A DNA stretch of 64,000 nt from Streptomyces davaonensis JCM 4913 (GTDB lineage: Bacteria > Actinomycetota > Actinomycetes > Streptomycetales > Streptomycetaceae). The DNA lies in the NCBI RefSeq assembly GCF_000349325.1, contig NC_020504.1, positions 5,304,053-5,368,052 on the forward strand. Reading direction: 5' to 3'. The notes under the pieces are model-generated. The model was given only the letters and a program-made list of their open reading frames with translations, did not search any database and was not told the DNA's origin. Positions 18,124-26,128 of the stretch are shown piece after piece. Within the stretch, counting starts at the first letter, position 1. Each line of letters opens with the position of its first letter. The position numbers and the translations under genes were made by a program.

Positions 18124-19118
18124 ACGGCGGCTCCCGTGCGGCGCTTGAGCAGCCAGAACGCGGCGGCGACGGCGATCGCCGCGAGGGCCAGGACGATGCC
18201 GGTCTCCATCAGCTGAAGGGGCCAGAAGTGCGAGGCCGGGTGGTGGTCGGCGTAGAAGCCGGTGATGTCGCGGTCGGTGAGACAGCGGGGCTCGCCCATG
18301 CAGTCGGGGATCGGGACGCGGGCGCCGGTGGAGGTGAGGGCGCCGCCTTCGACGATCATGCCGACGGTCTCCGGGTAGTCGTCCGAGGCGATGGCGGTCT
18401 CGGTCGTCCACAGGTGCGGGCGCCACCGGCCGAGCTGGTGCGTGAGGGCCAGCGCGGCCAGGCCTGCGACGGCCAGTGCGGGCAGGCTGCGCTTCAGCAG
18501 CAGGCCGGTGAGGGCGCCGACGGCCAGGCCGAGCAGGGCGTAGGCGGTGGCGGCGGTGCCGTTGGCCAGGAAGATGTTGTCGTCGTACCAGGCGCGCCAG
18601 CCCATGGTGAGCCGCAGTTCGCCGTCCGCGGACCACACCAGGCGGTGCAGCAGGGTGAGCGTGAGCATGCCCGCGGTGAGCAGGGCGGCCGGGACGGCGA
18701 GCTTGGCGGTCAGCCAGCGCGCCGGGGAGACGGACTGCACCCAGGCCAGGCGTGCGGTGCCGTTCTCCAGTTCGCGCCCGATGAGCGCGCCGCCCGCCCA
18801 GGCGGCGACGAACAGCGGGGCGAGCCCCATCACGGCGCCGCTGAGGCCGAGGGCGTTGTCGTAGCGCTGGTAGGCGGGGCCGCTGACGTCGCAGCCCAGG
18901 CCCGGCTGTCCGGAGCCGCAGCCCGTGTCCAGGTACTCGGTCCAGGCGGCGTCCGCGCCGGGGCCGTACGCCCACAACAGTCCGCCCGCGAACAGGGCGA
19001 CCAGCATCAGCCAGAACAGCAGGGCCGACTGGTGGACCCGCAGCATCACCCAGACCAGGCCGCGCGGACCGCGAGGGCCCGGTGCGGTGCCGGTGGCCGG
19101 TGCGGTCACGGCGGTCAT
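18120..19118 (-). CDS. ABC-2 type exporter permease (first copy)
   Basis: A 332-residue paralogue of the next gene, with about six membrane segments. The shared segment FVAAWAGGALIGRELENG and the following SPARWLTAKLAVPAALLTAG place both in the ABC-2 family of the YtrC/YtrD kind. The loop after the first membrane segment contains two cysteines (DTGCGSGQPGLGCD), matching the pair in its partner. It overlaps the ATPase gene by four bases (ATGA). Role: exporter subunit; the substrate cannot be told. Confidence 0.85.
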   Translation of the reverse strand: MTAVTAPATGTAPGPRGPRGLVWVMLRVHQSALLFWLMLVALFAGGLLWAYGPGADAAWTEYLDTGCGSGQPGLGCDVSGPAYQRYDNALGLSGAVMGLAPLFVAAWAGGALIGRELENGTARLAWVQSVSPARWLTAKLAVPAALLTAGMLTLTLLHRLVWSADGELRLTMGWRAWYDDNIFLANGTAATAYALLGLAVGALTGLLLKRSLPALAVAGLAALALTHQLGRWRPHLWTTETAIASDDYPETVGMIVEGGALTSTGARVPIPDCMGEPRCLTDRDITGFYADHHPASHFWPLQLMETGIVLALAAIAVAAAFWLLKRRTGAAV

Positions 19119-20092
19119 ACGGCCGCCTCCTGGGCCTCGTCGAGAGTCAGCGGCGGGGCGTCGGGGGCGCGCAGGTGGGCCAGGACCAGCTCTTCCAGGG
19201 TCGGCTCGGTGGGCTGCCAGGACGCGGCGACGGGGCCGTCGGGGCGGATCAGCGCGGTGAGTTGGCGGCCGGTGGTGCGGGACTCCACGACGGTGTGCGG
19301 GGCGAGGGTGTCCTCGGTGAGGGCGTCTTCGGCGCGGCCGGTGACCAGGGTGTGCGCGGCGAGCAGGTCCTCCAGGGGGCCGGCGAGGCGGACCCGGCCG
19401 GCGCCGAGCAGCAGCAGGTGGTCGCAGGAGCCCTCCAGCTCCGCCACCACGTGCGAGGACATGACAACCGTGGTGCCGTGTTCGGCGGCGTCCGCCATCA
19501 GCGTGCCGGTGAGCTGGTGCCGGGCGAGCGGGTCGAGGTCGGCCATCGGCTCGTCCAGGAGCAGCAGTTCGGGGCGCTTGCCGAGGGCCAGGGCGAGGGC
19601 CACGCGGGTGCGCTGGCCGCCGGAGAGGGAGCGGATCTTGGCGCCCGGGTCCAGCTCGCCTTCCGCCACGATCCGTTCGGCCACTGCGGAGTCCCAGCGG
19701 CGGAGGTTCAGTTCACGGCCGAGGCGCAGGGTGGCGGCGACGGTGAGGTGGGGGTGGAGGGGCTTGTCCTGGGCGACGTAGGCGAGGCGCTCGCGGGCGG
19801 CGGCGGGGGTGGTGCCCAGGGTGGTGATGCTGCCCTCGGTTGGTTTGAGCAGCCCGGCTGCGAGGGCTAGGAGGGTTGATTTACCTGCGCCGTTGGGGCC
19901 TACGAGGGCGCAGATGCCTCCGGCGGGGAGGCGGAAGTCGAGGTCTGCCAGGCCGGTGGTTCTCTGCGGCGCCGTCGTGGCTTGTCGCGCCCCGCGGCGG
20001 AGCCGCATATCGACACAGCCCCGCGCCCCTATAGGGCGCTTCCACGCGCCGAATCTCTTGCTCAGTCCCGCTGCCTCGATTGCCGATATCAC
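19115..20092 (-). CDS. ABC exporter ATPase with an internal repeat-derived insert
   Basis: A 325-residue ABC ATPase. Walker A is GPNGAGKST (Lys71), signature LSGGQRTRVALALALG, Walker B LLLLDEPMADLDP and switch MSSHVVAEL. Walker A lies about 28 residues later than normal, because residues 16-43 (from AWKRPIGARG to TTAPQ) are encoded by a copy of a dispersed intergenic repeat, inserted in frame between KRFG and RTTGLADL. GTG 20092 overlaps the stop of the GntR gene (GTGA), so the start is firm and the insert must be translated. Whether the ATPase still works is open; all catalytic motifs are intact and the insert lies in the A-loop region. Confidence 0.9.
   Translation of the reverse strand: MISAIEAAGLSKRFGAWKRPIGARGCVDMRLRRGARQATTAPQRTTGLADLDFRLPAGGICALVGPNGAGKSTLLALAAGLLKPTEGSITTLGTTPAAARERLAYVAQDKPLHPHLTVAATLRLGRELNLRRWDSAVAERIVAEGELDPGAKIRSLSGGQRTRVALALALGKRPELLLLDEPMADLDPLARHQLTGTLMADAAEHGTTVVMSSHVVAELEGSCDHLLLLGAGRVRLAGPLEDLLAAHTLVTGRAEDALTEDTLAPHTVVESRTTGRQLTALIRPDGPVAASWQPTEPTLEELVLAHLRAPDAPPLTLDEAQEAAV
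19964..20047 (-). repeat. Dispersed palindromic repeat inside an ABC ATPase gene
   Basis: About 84 bases within the coding sequence match the element at 24930-25003. On the minus strand both contain GGGGCGCGGGGCTGTG, then ATGCGGCTCCGCCGCG, then GCGCGAC. The element has internal GCGGCTCCGCCGC symmetry. Its length is a multiple of three, so the host gene stays open. Confidence 0.85.
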
Positions 20093-20472
20093 TCGTCCCC
20101 CTTGAAGTGTTCTTCCAGTACGGCCGTGAACAGCGCCGCCACGTCGTCGTGCTCCAAGCCCGCCTCGCGGGCCCTTACCGCCCAGTCCGTCAGTTCCGTG
20201 CGCAGGGGGGAGTCGGCAGGCGCCGCTCCCAGCGACTTCCGGACGAACGTGCCGAGGCCGCGGCGGGCCTCGACCAGGCCCTCGCGTTCCAGCTCGCGGT
20301 AGGCCTTCAGCACGGTGTTCGGGTTGATGGCCGTCGCTTCCACGACCTCCCGGGCCGTGGGCAGCTTGTCGCCGGGTTCCAACAGGCCAAGGCGCAGGGC
20401 CTGTTTGGTCTGCTGGACGATCTGAAGGTAGGTGGCGACGCCGCTGCGCCGGTCGATGCGGTACTCGACCAC
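20089..20472 (-). CDS. GntR-family regulator, YtrA subfamily
   Basis: A short GntR regulator of 127 residues: a winged helix (YLQIVQQTKQALRLGLLEPG, then LPTAREVVEATAINPNTVLKAYRELEREGLVEARRG) and only a short C-terminal helix pair, the hallmark of the YtrA subfamily. Such regulators repress the ABC exporter encoded with them. GTG 20472 (VVEYRID) has GGAAG just upstream; the longer frame runs into the operator. The gene overlaps the ATPase start (GTGA) and heads the operon. A perfect 20-bp inverted repeat lies at the start codon, so autorepression is likely. Confidence 0.9.
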   Translation of the reverse strand: MVEYRIDRRSGVATYLQIVQQTKQALRLGLLEPGDKLPTAREVVEATAINPNTVLKAYRELEREGLVEARRGLGTFVRKSLGAAPADSPLRTELTDWAVRAREAGLEHDDVAALFTAVLEEHFKGDE

Positions 20473-20475
20473 TCG

Positions 20476-20521
20476 CTTCCACCACCCTTTCACTAATTGA
20501 GTAGTGAAAGGGTGGTGGAAG
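20476..20521. promoter_or_regulatory. Large inverted repeat, probable YtrA operator
   Basis: Perfect 20-bp arms, CTTCCACCACCCTTTCACTA and its complement, around a 6-base ATTGAG centre, ending four bases before the GTG start of the regulator. The core CACTA-N6-TAGTG resembles known YtrA-type sites. As RNA it would also form a very stable hairpin masking the ribosome binding site. Confidence 0.75.
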
Positions 20522-20595
20522 TGGAGTCCGAAAGTCAAGCCGTGATTCCGTGAACCTCCGTGAACCGATCAGCCGGGCTCGTCCGATGAGGTGAC

Positions 20596-21138
20596 GTGAG
20601 CGAAACGAGAAGCGACGGAGACCTGTTGCGCGCTGTCGGCGCGGACGGGGACCGGCGCGCCTTCGAGGAGCTGTACCGCCGGTTCGCGCCCTGGCTGACG
20701 GCACGGCTGCGCAGCCGCTGTGCCGACCCCGGGATCGTCGACGACGTCGTACAGGAGACGTTCCTCGCGGTGTGGCGGGGGACCGCCCGGTACCGCCAGG
20801 ACGGGGACGTGGCCGGGTGGCTGTGGCGGATCGGGTCGCGGCGGCTGGTCGACGCGTTGCGCGGCGACGGGGCGCGCGGCCGGCTGCGGCAGGCACTGGC
20901 GCGACTGCGGCACCGGGACGAGGTGTCCGCCGAGGACCGCGTGCTCGCGGGGGTGGAGCACGGGGACCTGGCGGGCGCCCTGGTCCGGCTGTCGCCGGAG
21001 CTGCGCGCGGTGCTCCAGGCCACGGTCGTCGACGGGTTGACCACCCGGGAGGCGGCCGTGCTCCTGGGGATTCCGCCCGGGACCGTCAAGACACGGGCGA
21101 TGCGGGCCCGTAAGCAACTGCGGGAGGCGCTGGCATGA
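20596..21138 (+). CDS. ECF RNA polymerase sigma factor
   Basis: A 180-residue extracytoplasmic-function sigma factor. Region 2 is ELYRRFAPWLTARLRSRCADPGIVDDVVQETFLAVWR and region 4 ends in EAAVLLGIPPGTVKTRAMRARKQL. There is no C-terminal extension. GTG 20596 is preceded by GAGGTGAC. It overlaps the next gene by four bases (ATGA), which encodes a zinc-finger membrane protein, so this is a sigma/anti-sigma pair. The operon continues into an ABC exporter, which makes the transporter or its substrate a likely part of the signal or response. Confidence 0.9.
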   Translation: MSETRSDGDLLRAVGADGDRRAFEELYRRFAPWLTARLRSRCADPGIVDDVVQETFLAVWRGTARYRQDGDVAGWLWRIGSRRLVDALRGDGARGRLRQALARLRHRDEVSAEDRVLAGVEHGDLAGALVRLSPELRAVLQATVVDGLTTREAAVLLGIPPGTVKTRAMRARKQLREALA

Positions 21139-21950
21139 CCTGGCACGTATCCGAGGAGGACCTGCGGGCCTACGCGCGCGCCGAACTGGCCGCGCCCCTG
21201 CTGTGGTCCGCCGACAGCCATCTCGCCGCCTGCGCGCGGTGCCGGGCGGCCCTCGCCGAGGTCAGCGATCCCGTCGACCTCGGCTGGGAGCGCCTCGACG
21301 CCGAACTCGACGCGCCCAGGCCGGGCCTGTTCGAGGGGCTGCTGCTGCGGCTCGGGGTCGCCGACCACACCGCACGGCTGCTCGCGGCCACCCCCGTGCT
21401 GCGCCGATCCTGGCTGGCGTCGGTGGTGTTCCTGCTGGTGACGACGGTGGGCGTGGTGCACACGGCCGGTTCACCGACCCTGTTCCTGGCCCTGGCACCG
21501 CTGCTGCCGCTGGCCGGGGTCGCGCTCAGCTACGGACCCGCGCTGGACCCGACGTACGAGATGGCGGTCGTCTCGCCCGTGCACGGGTTCCGGCTGCTGA
21601 TGATCCGTACCGTCGCCGTGCTCACCGCCGGGCTCGCCCTCAACGGCCTGGCGACACTCGCCCTTCCCTCCTACGGCCTGCGCGCCCTGACCTGGCTGCT
21701 GCCCGCGCTGGCCCTCACCGCCACCGGACTCGCGCTGACCCCCCGCTTCGGGCCGGTCCTCGCGCCGTCCCTGGTCGGCGGGGCGTGGCTCGCGGTGATC
21801 GCCGCCGCCGACCAGGCCGCGGACGGCGGGCCGCTGGCCCCCTTCACCGCCGCCGGACAGGGCGCCGCCGCCGCGGTCGCCGCCCTCGCCGTCGGCCTTC
21901 TCTACCTCGTACGTGACCGATTCGACGTGTTCCACAGGAGCGCCGTATGA
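21135..21950 (+). CDS. Zinc-finger (zf-HC2) membrane anti-sigma factor
   Basis: A 271-residue protein with an N-terminal anti-sigma zinc-binding motif (HLAACARC, residues about 30-37, of the His-X3-Cys-X2-Cys type) and then about six membrane helices from residue 95 on. Classical anti-sigmas have one membrane span, so this polytopic sensor half is unusual. It presumably binds the ECF factor in the cytoplasm and senses membrane state or the ABC partner. Both ends overlap neighbours by ATGA, so all five genes are translationally coupled. Confidence 0.85.
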   Translation: MTWHVSEEDLRAYARAELAAPLLWSADSHLAACARCRAALAEVSDPVDLGWERLDAELDAPRPGLFEGLLLRLGVADHTARLLAATPVLRRSWLASVVFLLVTTVGVVHTAGSPTLFLALAPLLPLAGVALSYGPALDPTYEMAVVSPVHGFRLLMIRTVAVLTAGLALNGLATLALPSYGLRALTWLLPALALTATGLALTPRFGPVLAPSLVGGAWLAVIAAADQAADGGPLAPFTAAGQGAAAAVAALAVGLLYLVRDRFDVFHRSAV

Positions 21951-22807
21951 CCTCCACCGTCTCCGCCTCCGGGCTCAGCCTCCACTACGGCGGCACCCGC
22001 GCCCTGGACGAGGTGTCGCTGTCGCTGACGCCGGGCGTGACCGGGCTGCTCGGGCCCAACGGCGCGGGGAAGACCACCCTGTTGCGGGTGCTCGCCACCG
22101 CCGTGCCCGCCCAGCGCGGATCCTTCACCGTGCTCGGGCACGACCCCAGCACCGCGCGCGGACGCCAGGAGGTCCGGCGCCGCCTCGGCTATCTGCCGCA
22201 GACGCCCGGCTTCCACCCCGACTTCACCGCCTTCGAGTTCGTCGACTACGTGGGCATCCTGAAGGAGCTCACCCAGCGCGCCGCCCGCCACCGCGAGGTG
22301 CGCCGGGTGCTCGACGAGGTCGACCTGGGCGACGTACGCGGCCGGAAGATCAAGAAGTTGTCCGGCGGTATGCGGCAGCGGGTCGCGCTCGCCGCCGCCC
22401 TGGTCGGGGACCCCGGGTTCGTGGTCCTCGACGAGCCGACCGTCGGGCTCGACCCCGAACAGCGCATGCGGTTCCGGGAGTTGATCGCCCGCGCGGGCGA
22501 GGGCCGGACGGTACTGCTGTCCACGCACCAGACCGAGGACGTGGCGATGCTCTGCCACCGCGTCCTGGTGATGGCGGGCGGCCGCATCCACTTCGACGGC
22601 ACCCCCGCCGAGCTCACCGCCCAGGCCGCCGGCCGGGTGTGGAGCAGCGCCGAACGCGCCCCGCACGCCAAGGCGGGCTGGCGCACCGGCGCCGGGACCT
22701 TCCGCAACGTAGGGGATCCGCCGCCCGGCGCCGACCTCCTCGAACCCACCCTGGAGGACGGCTACCTGCTCACCCTCGACGGCTACGGTCTGGCGGTGAC
22801 GGCATGA
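21947..22807 (+). CDS. ABC transporter ATPase
   Basis: A 286-residue ATPase of the exporter/ABC-2 kind. Walker A is GPNGAGKTT, signature LSGGMRQRVALAAAL, Walker B FVVLDEPTVGLDP and switch LSTHQTEDV. After the core domain there is a C-terminal region of about 60 residues (WSSAERAPHAKAGWRTGAG onward) of the type that regulates multidrug or bacteriocin exporters. It sits between the anti-sigma and the permease with four-base overlaps on both sides. Confidence 0.9.
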   Translation: MTSTVSASGLSLHYGGTRALDEVSLSLTPGVTGLLGPNGAGKTTLLRVLATAVPAQRGSFTVLGHDPSTARGRQEVRRRLGYLPQTPGFHPDFTAFEFVDYVGILKELTQRAARHREVRRVLDEVDLGDVRGRKIKKLSGGMRQRVALAAALVGDPGFVVLDEPTVGLDPEQRMRFRELIARAGEGRTVLLSTHQTEDVAMLCHRVLVMAGGRIHFDGTPAELTAQAAGRVWSSAERAPHAKAGWRTGAGTFRNVGDPPPGADLLEPTLEDGYLLTLDGYGLAVTA

Positions 22808-24321
22808 CCACCCTCGTCCAGCCGATGCCCGTCGCCGTGTCCGCCCGACCCCGCGACTCCTGGGCGGCCGTGTTCGCCCTCGCCCGCTTCGAGTCGCGCC
22901 GTCTGCTGCTGTCGATCCCGGTCCTGGCCGCCTTCGCGGTCTACATCGCCTGGATCGTGTGGAACGCCCGCGACTCCTTCGGCGGTTTCCCCGCGCTCCA
23001 GGACGCCGACCGCGCCACCCAGAGCACGCCCCTGCTGGTCGGGCTCGCGGTGCTGCTGAGCGTGAACCTGGCCGTGCTGCGCTCCCGGCGCCGGGACACC
23101 GAACGGCACTTCGGCGTGCTGGTGGTCAGCACCTGGCGCCGCTCCCTCGCCCATGTGCTCTCCGTGGTGCCCGCGGCGCTGCTGACCGCGGTTTGCGTGG
23201 CCGCCCAGTTCGGCTGGGAGGCGCTCAGGCCCGGCGCCGTCGGGCACGGCTCGCCCGGTGAACTGCTCGTCGGACCGCTGACCGTGCTGCTGTTCGGCGC
23301 GCTCGGGGTGCTCCTGGCCCGGCTGCTGAAGTCGGCCTTCGTGGGCCCGCTGCTGGTCGTGTTCTTCCTCTTCTTCCTCGTCCTCGGAGTCGCCCCCGGC
23401 GACCCCGAGTCCGGGACCCGCTGGCTGACCCCCGTGGTCGGCGAGAGCAGCTACGACACGCTCCCCTCCGACCTGCTGGGCCGCCCGGCCGCCTGGCACG
23501 CGCTGTACCTGCTGGGCCTCGGCCTGACCGCCGGCGTCCTCGCGGTACTGGCCGGCGGCGGACTCCGCATCAGGACCCTCTACGCCGCCCTCGGCGGGGC
23601 GATGGCCCTGACCCTGACCGGCGCGGTCGCCCAGTCCGGCGGCGAACCGGCCTCCCTGACCGCCGCCCGGGAGAAGGCCACGGTCGACCCCGAACAGGAC
23701 TGCGTGCAGCGCGGCCGCTCGACGTACTGCGCCTTCCCGGAGTGGGAGCCGCGGGTCGGGACCTGGGCGCAGGTGGTGGACGAGGTCTCGGAGCTCGCCG
23801 GCGGCAGCGCGCACGACCAGCCGCTCCTCGTCCGCCAGCGGATCGAGGCCCGCTACGGCCTCTCCAGCGACGGCTTCGTCGAGCCCTCCGGCACCGCCCA
23901 CGAGGTGACCGTCGGTACCAAGTGGGGCGGACCCCGGGTCCCCGAGTTCTCCTCGGCCGTCGCCGCGGTACTGGTGACCGGGACCGAGCGGGCAGCCGGC
24001 GAGCTGTGCGACGGACGCGTGGTCACCGTGATGTGGCTGTCCCTGGGCTGGCAGGACGAACCGATGGACGAGCTGCGCAAGGTCCGCCTCGACGACAGCA
24101 TCACGGGCTCCGCGATCGTCCTGTCCCCGACGGAACCGCTGTCCATGTCGGCGGGCCAGACCGATGTCGTACGCGAGCTGTTGACCCGCCCGAAGGACGA
24201 GGTCGCGGCCCAGGTGAAGCAGCACTGGACCGAGCTGACGGCCCCCGGTGTGACCACCGCCAAGGCCGCCGAACTGCTCGGGGTCAAGGACATCACCGAG
24301 AAGGACGGGTGCGAGGAGTGA
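22804..24321 (+). CDS. ABC-2 membrane subunit with large external domain
   Basis: A 505-residue protein. About six membrane segments lie between residues 35 and 285, followed by a hydrophilic C-terminal domain of about 220 residues with four cysteines (DCVQRGRSTYC, ELCDG, DGCEE). That domain follows the last membrane span and lacks recognisable motifs. It overlaps the next gene by GTGA. The permease role is inferred from its position after the ATPase and its topology. Confidence 0.8.
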   Translation: MTTLVQPMPVAVSARPRDSWAAVFALARFESRRLLLSIPVLAAFAVYIAWIVWNARDSFGGFPALQDADRATQSTPLLVGLAVLLSVNLAVLRSRRRDTERHFGVLVVSTWRRSLAHVLSVVPAALLTAVCVAAQFGWEALRPGAVGHGSPGELLVGPLTVLLFGALGVLLARLLKSAFVGPLLVVFFLFFLVLGVAPGDPESGTRWLTPVVGESSYDTLPSDLLGRPAAWHALYLLGLGLTAGVLAVLAGGGLRIRTLYAALGGAMALTLTGAVAQSGGEPASLTAAREKATVDPEQDCVQRGRSTYCAFPEWEPRVGTWAQVVDEVSELAGGSAHDQPLLVRQRIEARYGLSSDGFVEPSGTAHEVTVGTKWGGPRVPEFSSAVAAVLVTGTERAAGELCDGRVVTVMWLSLGWQDEPMDELRKVRLDDSITGSAIVLSPTEPLSMSAGQTDVVRELLTRPKDEVAAQVKQHWTELTAPGVTTAKAAELLGVKDITEKDGCEE

Positions 24322-24929
24322 CCGAGCTGCTCCGCCCGGTCTGGCGCACGCTGCCCTGGCCGTCACTCGGCGCCGGGTCGGCCGCAGGACTGCTGCTCGC
24401 CGGGATGGCCCGCCTCTACCCCGAGAACTTCGACCCCTGGCTGGCCCTCAACACCCTGCGCACCGCGGCCCTGGCCTTCGCCCTGGGCCTGGCCTTCCTC
24501 CTGGACGACCCGGCTCGCCACACGACGGCCACCGTGCCGGTACCCCGTTTCGTCCGACAGTCTTTGCGACTGGCCTTGGTCGCCCCGATCGCCGCCCTGT
24601 GGTGGACGGCAACGGTCCTGCTCATCCCTGCCGAACTCCGTCCCCCGGTGGGCGCGACCACCCTGGAGGCGGGCGCCGCGTGCGCGCTCGCGCTGGCGGG
24701 GTCGGCGGCGTGGATCCGACGGTCACAGGAGCCGGAGCCCGGGGTGAGCGTGGCGGCGGGGTTGTTGACGGTGGCGGTACTGGCGGCGCTGTTGCTGCCT
24801 GACGACTGGGAGCTGCTTGTCGCAGTGGGGGATCCAGGATGGGACGCGGCCCATGGCAGGTGGGGGGTGCTGTTGGGGGCAGCTGTAGGGGGGTGGCTGA
24901 TCTCCACGCGGGAACCCGCACGTACTTAG
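24318..24929 (+). CDS. Membrane protein, last gene of the sigma/ABC operon
   Basis: A 203-residue protein with about six predicted membrane helices and almost no soluble parts. I do not recognise a family. GTG 24318 overlaps the stop of the preceding gene (GTGA), so it belongs to the exporter. It is probably a second, smaller membrane subunit. A dispersed palindromic repeat follows immediately and can end transcription. Confidence 0.75.
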   Translation: MTELLRPVWRTLPWPSLGAGSAAGLLLAGMARLYPENFDPWLALNTLRTAALAFALGLAFLLDDPARHTTATVPVPRFVRQSLRLALVAPIAALWWTATVLLIPAELRPPVGATTLEAGAACALALAGSAAWIRRSQEPEPGVSVAAGLLTVAVLAALLLPDDWELLVAVGDPGWDAAHGRWGVLLGAAVGGWLISTREPART

Positions 24930-25003
24930 GGGCGCGGGGCTGTGCCGAAATGCGGCTCCGCCGCGTGGGCGCGACCAGCCCCCACGCACCCGCCCCCGAC
25001 CAA
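24930..25003. repeat. Dispersed palindromic repeat between convergent genes
   Basis: Contains GGGGCGCGGGGCTGTG, then ATGCGGCTCCGCCGCG and GCGCGACCAGCCCC. GGGGCTG and CAGCCCC, and GCGG(CTC)CGCCGC, can pair, so it forms a hairpin and probably serves as a two-way terminator. It is the same element as the one inside the ATPase gene at 19964-20047; similar elements are widespread in Streptomyces intergenic DNA. Confidence 0.85.
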
Positions 25004-25930
25004 TCACGTCTCCGTGCGGTACATCAAATCCGTCTCATACGTAACGAACCCCATCCGCTCATACACGGACACCGCAGCCTTGTTATCGGCATCGACATAC
25101 AACATCGCGGTAGGCAACCCCTGATCCGCCAGATGCCGAAGCCCCACCGCGGTAAGGGCCTTCCCCAGCCCACCCCCCTGCGCACCGGGCCGCACGCCGA
25201 GGACGTACACCTCACCGAGACCCTCCTCGGCGTGCACCTTGGTCCAATGGAAGCCGACCAGCTCGCCCGCCCGCTCGGCGAGGAAGAACCCCGCCGGATC
25301 GAACCACGGCTCGGCCTTCCGGTCGTCGAGATCGCGCTGGGTGAGGGACCCCTGCTCGGGATGATGAGCAAACGCCGCGGCGTTCACGTCGAGCCACGCC
25401 GCGTCGTCCTGCCCCGGCACGAACGTACGGACCGTGACATCCCCCGGCAGCCCCGGCTCGGAGAGATCCAGGTCCGCCAACGGCCGCCGCATCTGCCGCA
25501 GTTCGCGGAAGAGCGTAAGACCCAGCACCTGCGCCAGATGCCGGGCGGCGGAGTGCCCGCCGTGCGCCCAGACCCGCAGCCGCTTGCCGGAGGCGGCCAG
25601 CAGGGCCGCGCCGAGCGCCCGCCCGTGCCCGTGACCGCGGTGCGCGGGGTGCACGACCAGTTCGGCGGCCGGGGCCTCCACCGGGTCGGTGTCCTCCAGC
25701 TGGGCGTAGCCGACGAGTTCGTCGCCCACGGTGAGCAGCAGATGCGAGACACCCTCGCGCTCACCGCCGCGCAGCTGGAGCCGTCCCTGTTCGGACACCG
25801 CCTGCTGGCCGTCGGCGCGGGCGGCCTCGGCGAGCAGTGCGAGCACGGCCTCGGTCTGGTCGGGGGCGAGTGCGGAATGGGTCTCGATGGCGCGGGCCCC
25901 GCCGGGCCGTGCGGTGTCGTCGCTGGTCAT
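25004..25930 (-). CDS. mshD: Mycothiol synthase MshD
   Basis: Last enzyme of mycothiol biosynthesis: acetylates Cys-GlcN-Ins using acetyl-CoA. It has 308 residues with two tandem GNAT domains. The N-terminal one has VVHPAHRGHGHGRALGAALL and the C-terminal one VLGVRPGAQGGGLGKALTAVGLRHL, with the conserved end YVDADNKAAVSVYERMGF. Mycothiol is the actinobacterial thiol buffer, which agrees with the inferred host. It stands alone. Confidence 0.95.
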   Translation of the reverse strand: MTSDDTARPGGARAIETHSALAPDQTEAVLALLAEAARADGQQAVSEQGRLQLRGGEREGVSHLLLTVGDELVGYAQLEDTDPVEAPAAELVVHPAHRGHGHGRALGAALLAASGKRLRVWAHGGHSAARHLAQVLGLTLFRELRQMRRPLADLDLSEPGLPGDVTVRTFVPGQDDAAWLDVNAAAFAHHPEQGSLTQRDLDDRKAEPWFDPAGFFLAERAGELVGFHWTKVHAEEGLGEVYVLGVRPGAQGGGLGKALTAVGLRHLADQGLPTAMLYVDADNKAAVSVYERMGFVTYETDLMYRTET

Positions 25931-26076
25931 GCGTACGAGGGTAAGCCGAGGGCAGGCCGGACCGGCGGCAAAAGGTAAACCAGGATGTAACCCGGAACCA
26001 CCTTCCGCGCTACGCGCGTTGACTCTAGGCTGCGCCCCTGGGCATTCACTGCCCTCTCATGACTTCTCCTCTGCTC

Positions 26077-26112
26077 CATACGACTCATACGGGTCATACG
26101 ACTCATAAGACG
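26077..26112 (+). repeat. Four 9-base tandem repeats before the nucleotidase gene
   Basis: CATACGACT, CATACGGGT, CATACGACT, CATAAGACG in direct succession, ending 16 bases before the ATG. The 9-base period differs from the 11-base PHO-box period. They may be a regulator site, or simply leader sequence. Confidence 0.6.
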
Positions 26113-26128
26113 CAATAAAGGGGGGCGT

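Noticed and set aside
20551..20583. ECF-type autoregulated promoter of the sigma factor at 20596
   Set aside because: TGAACC and CGTC are present, but the spacing (13-14 bases) is shorter than the usual 16-17, so I do not claim it.
25960..26000. Possible PHO box upstream of the 5'-nucleotidase
   Set aside because: GTAAACC and GTAACCC occur at 12-base rather than 11-base spacing and lack the GTTCA core.
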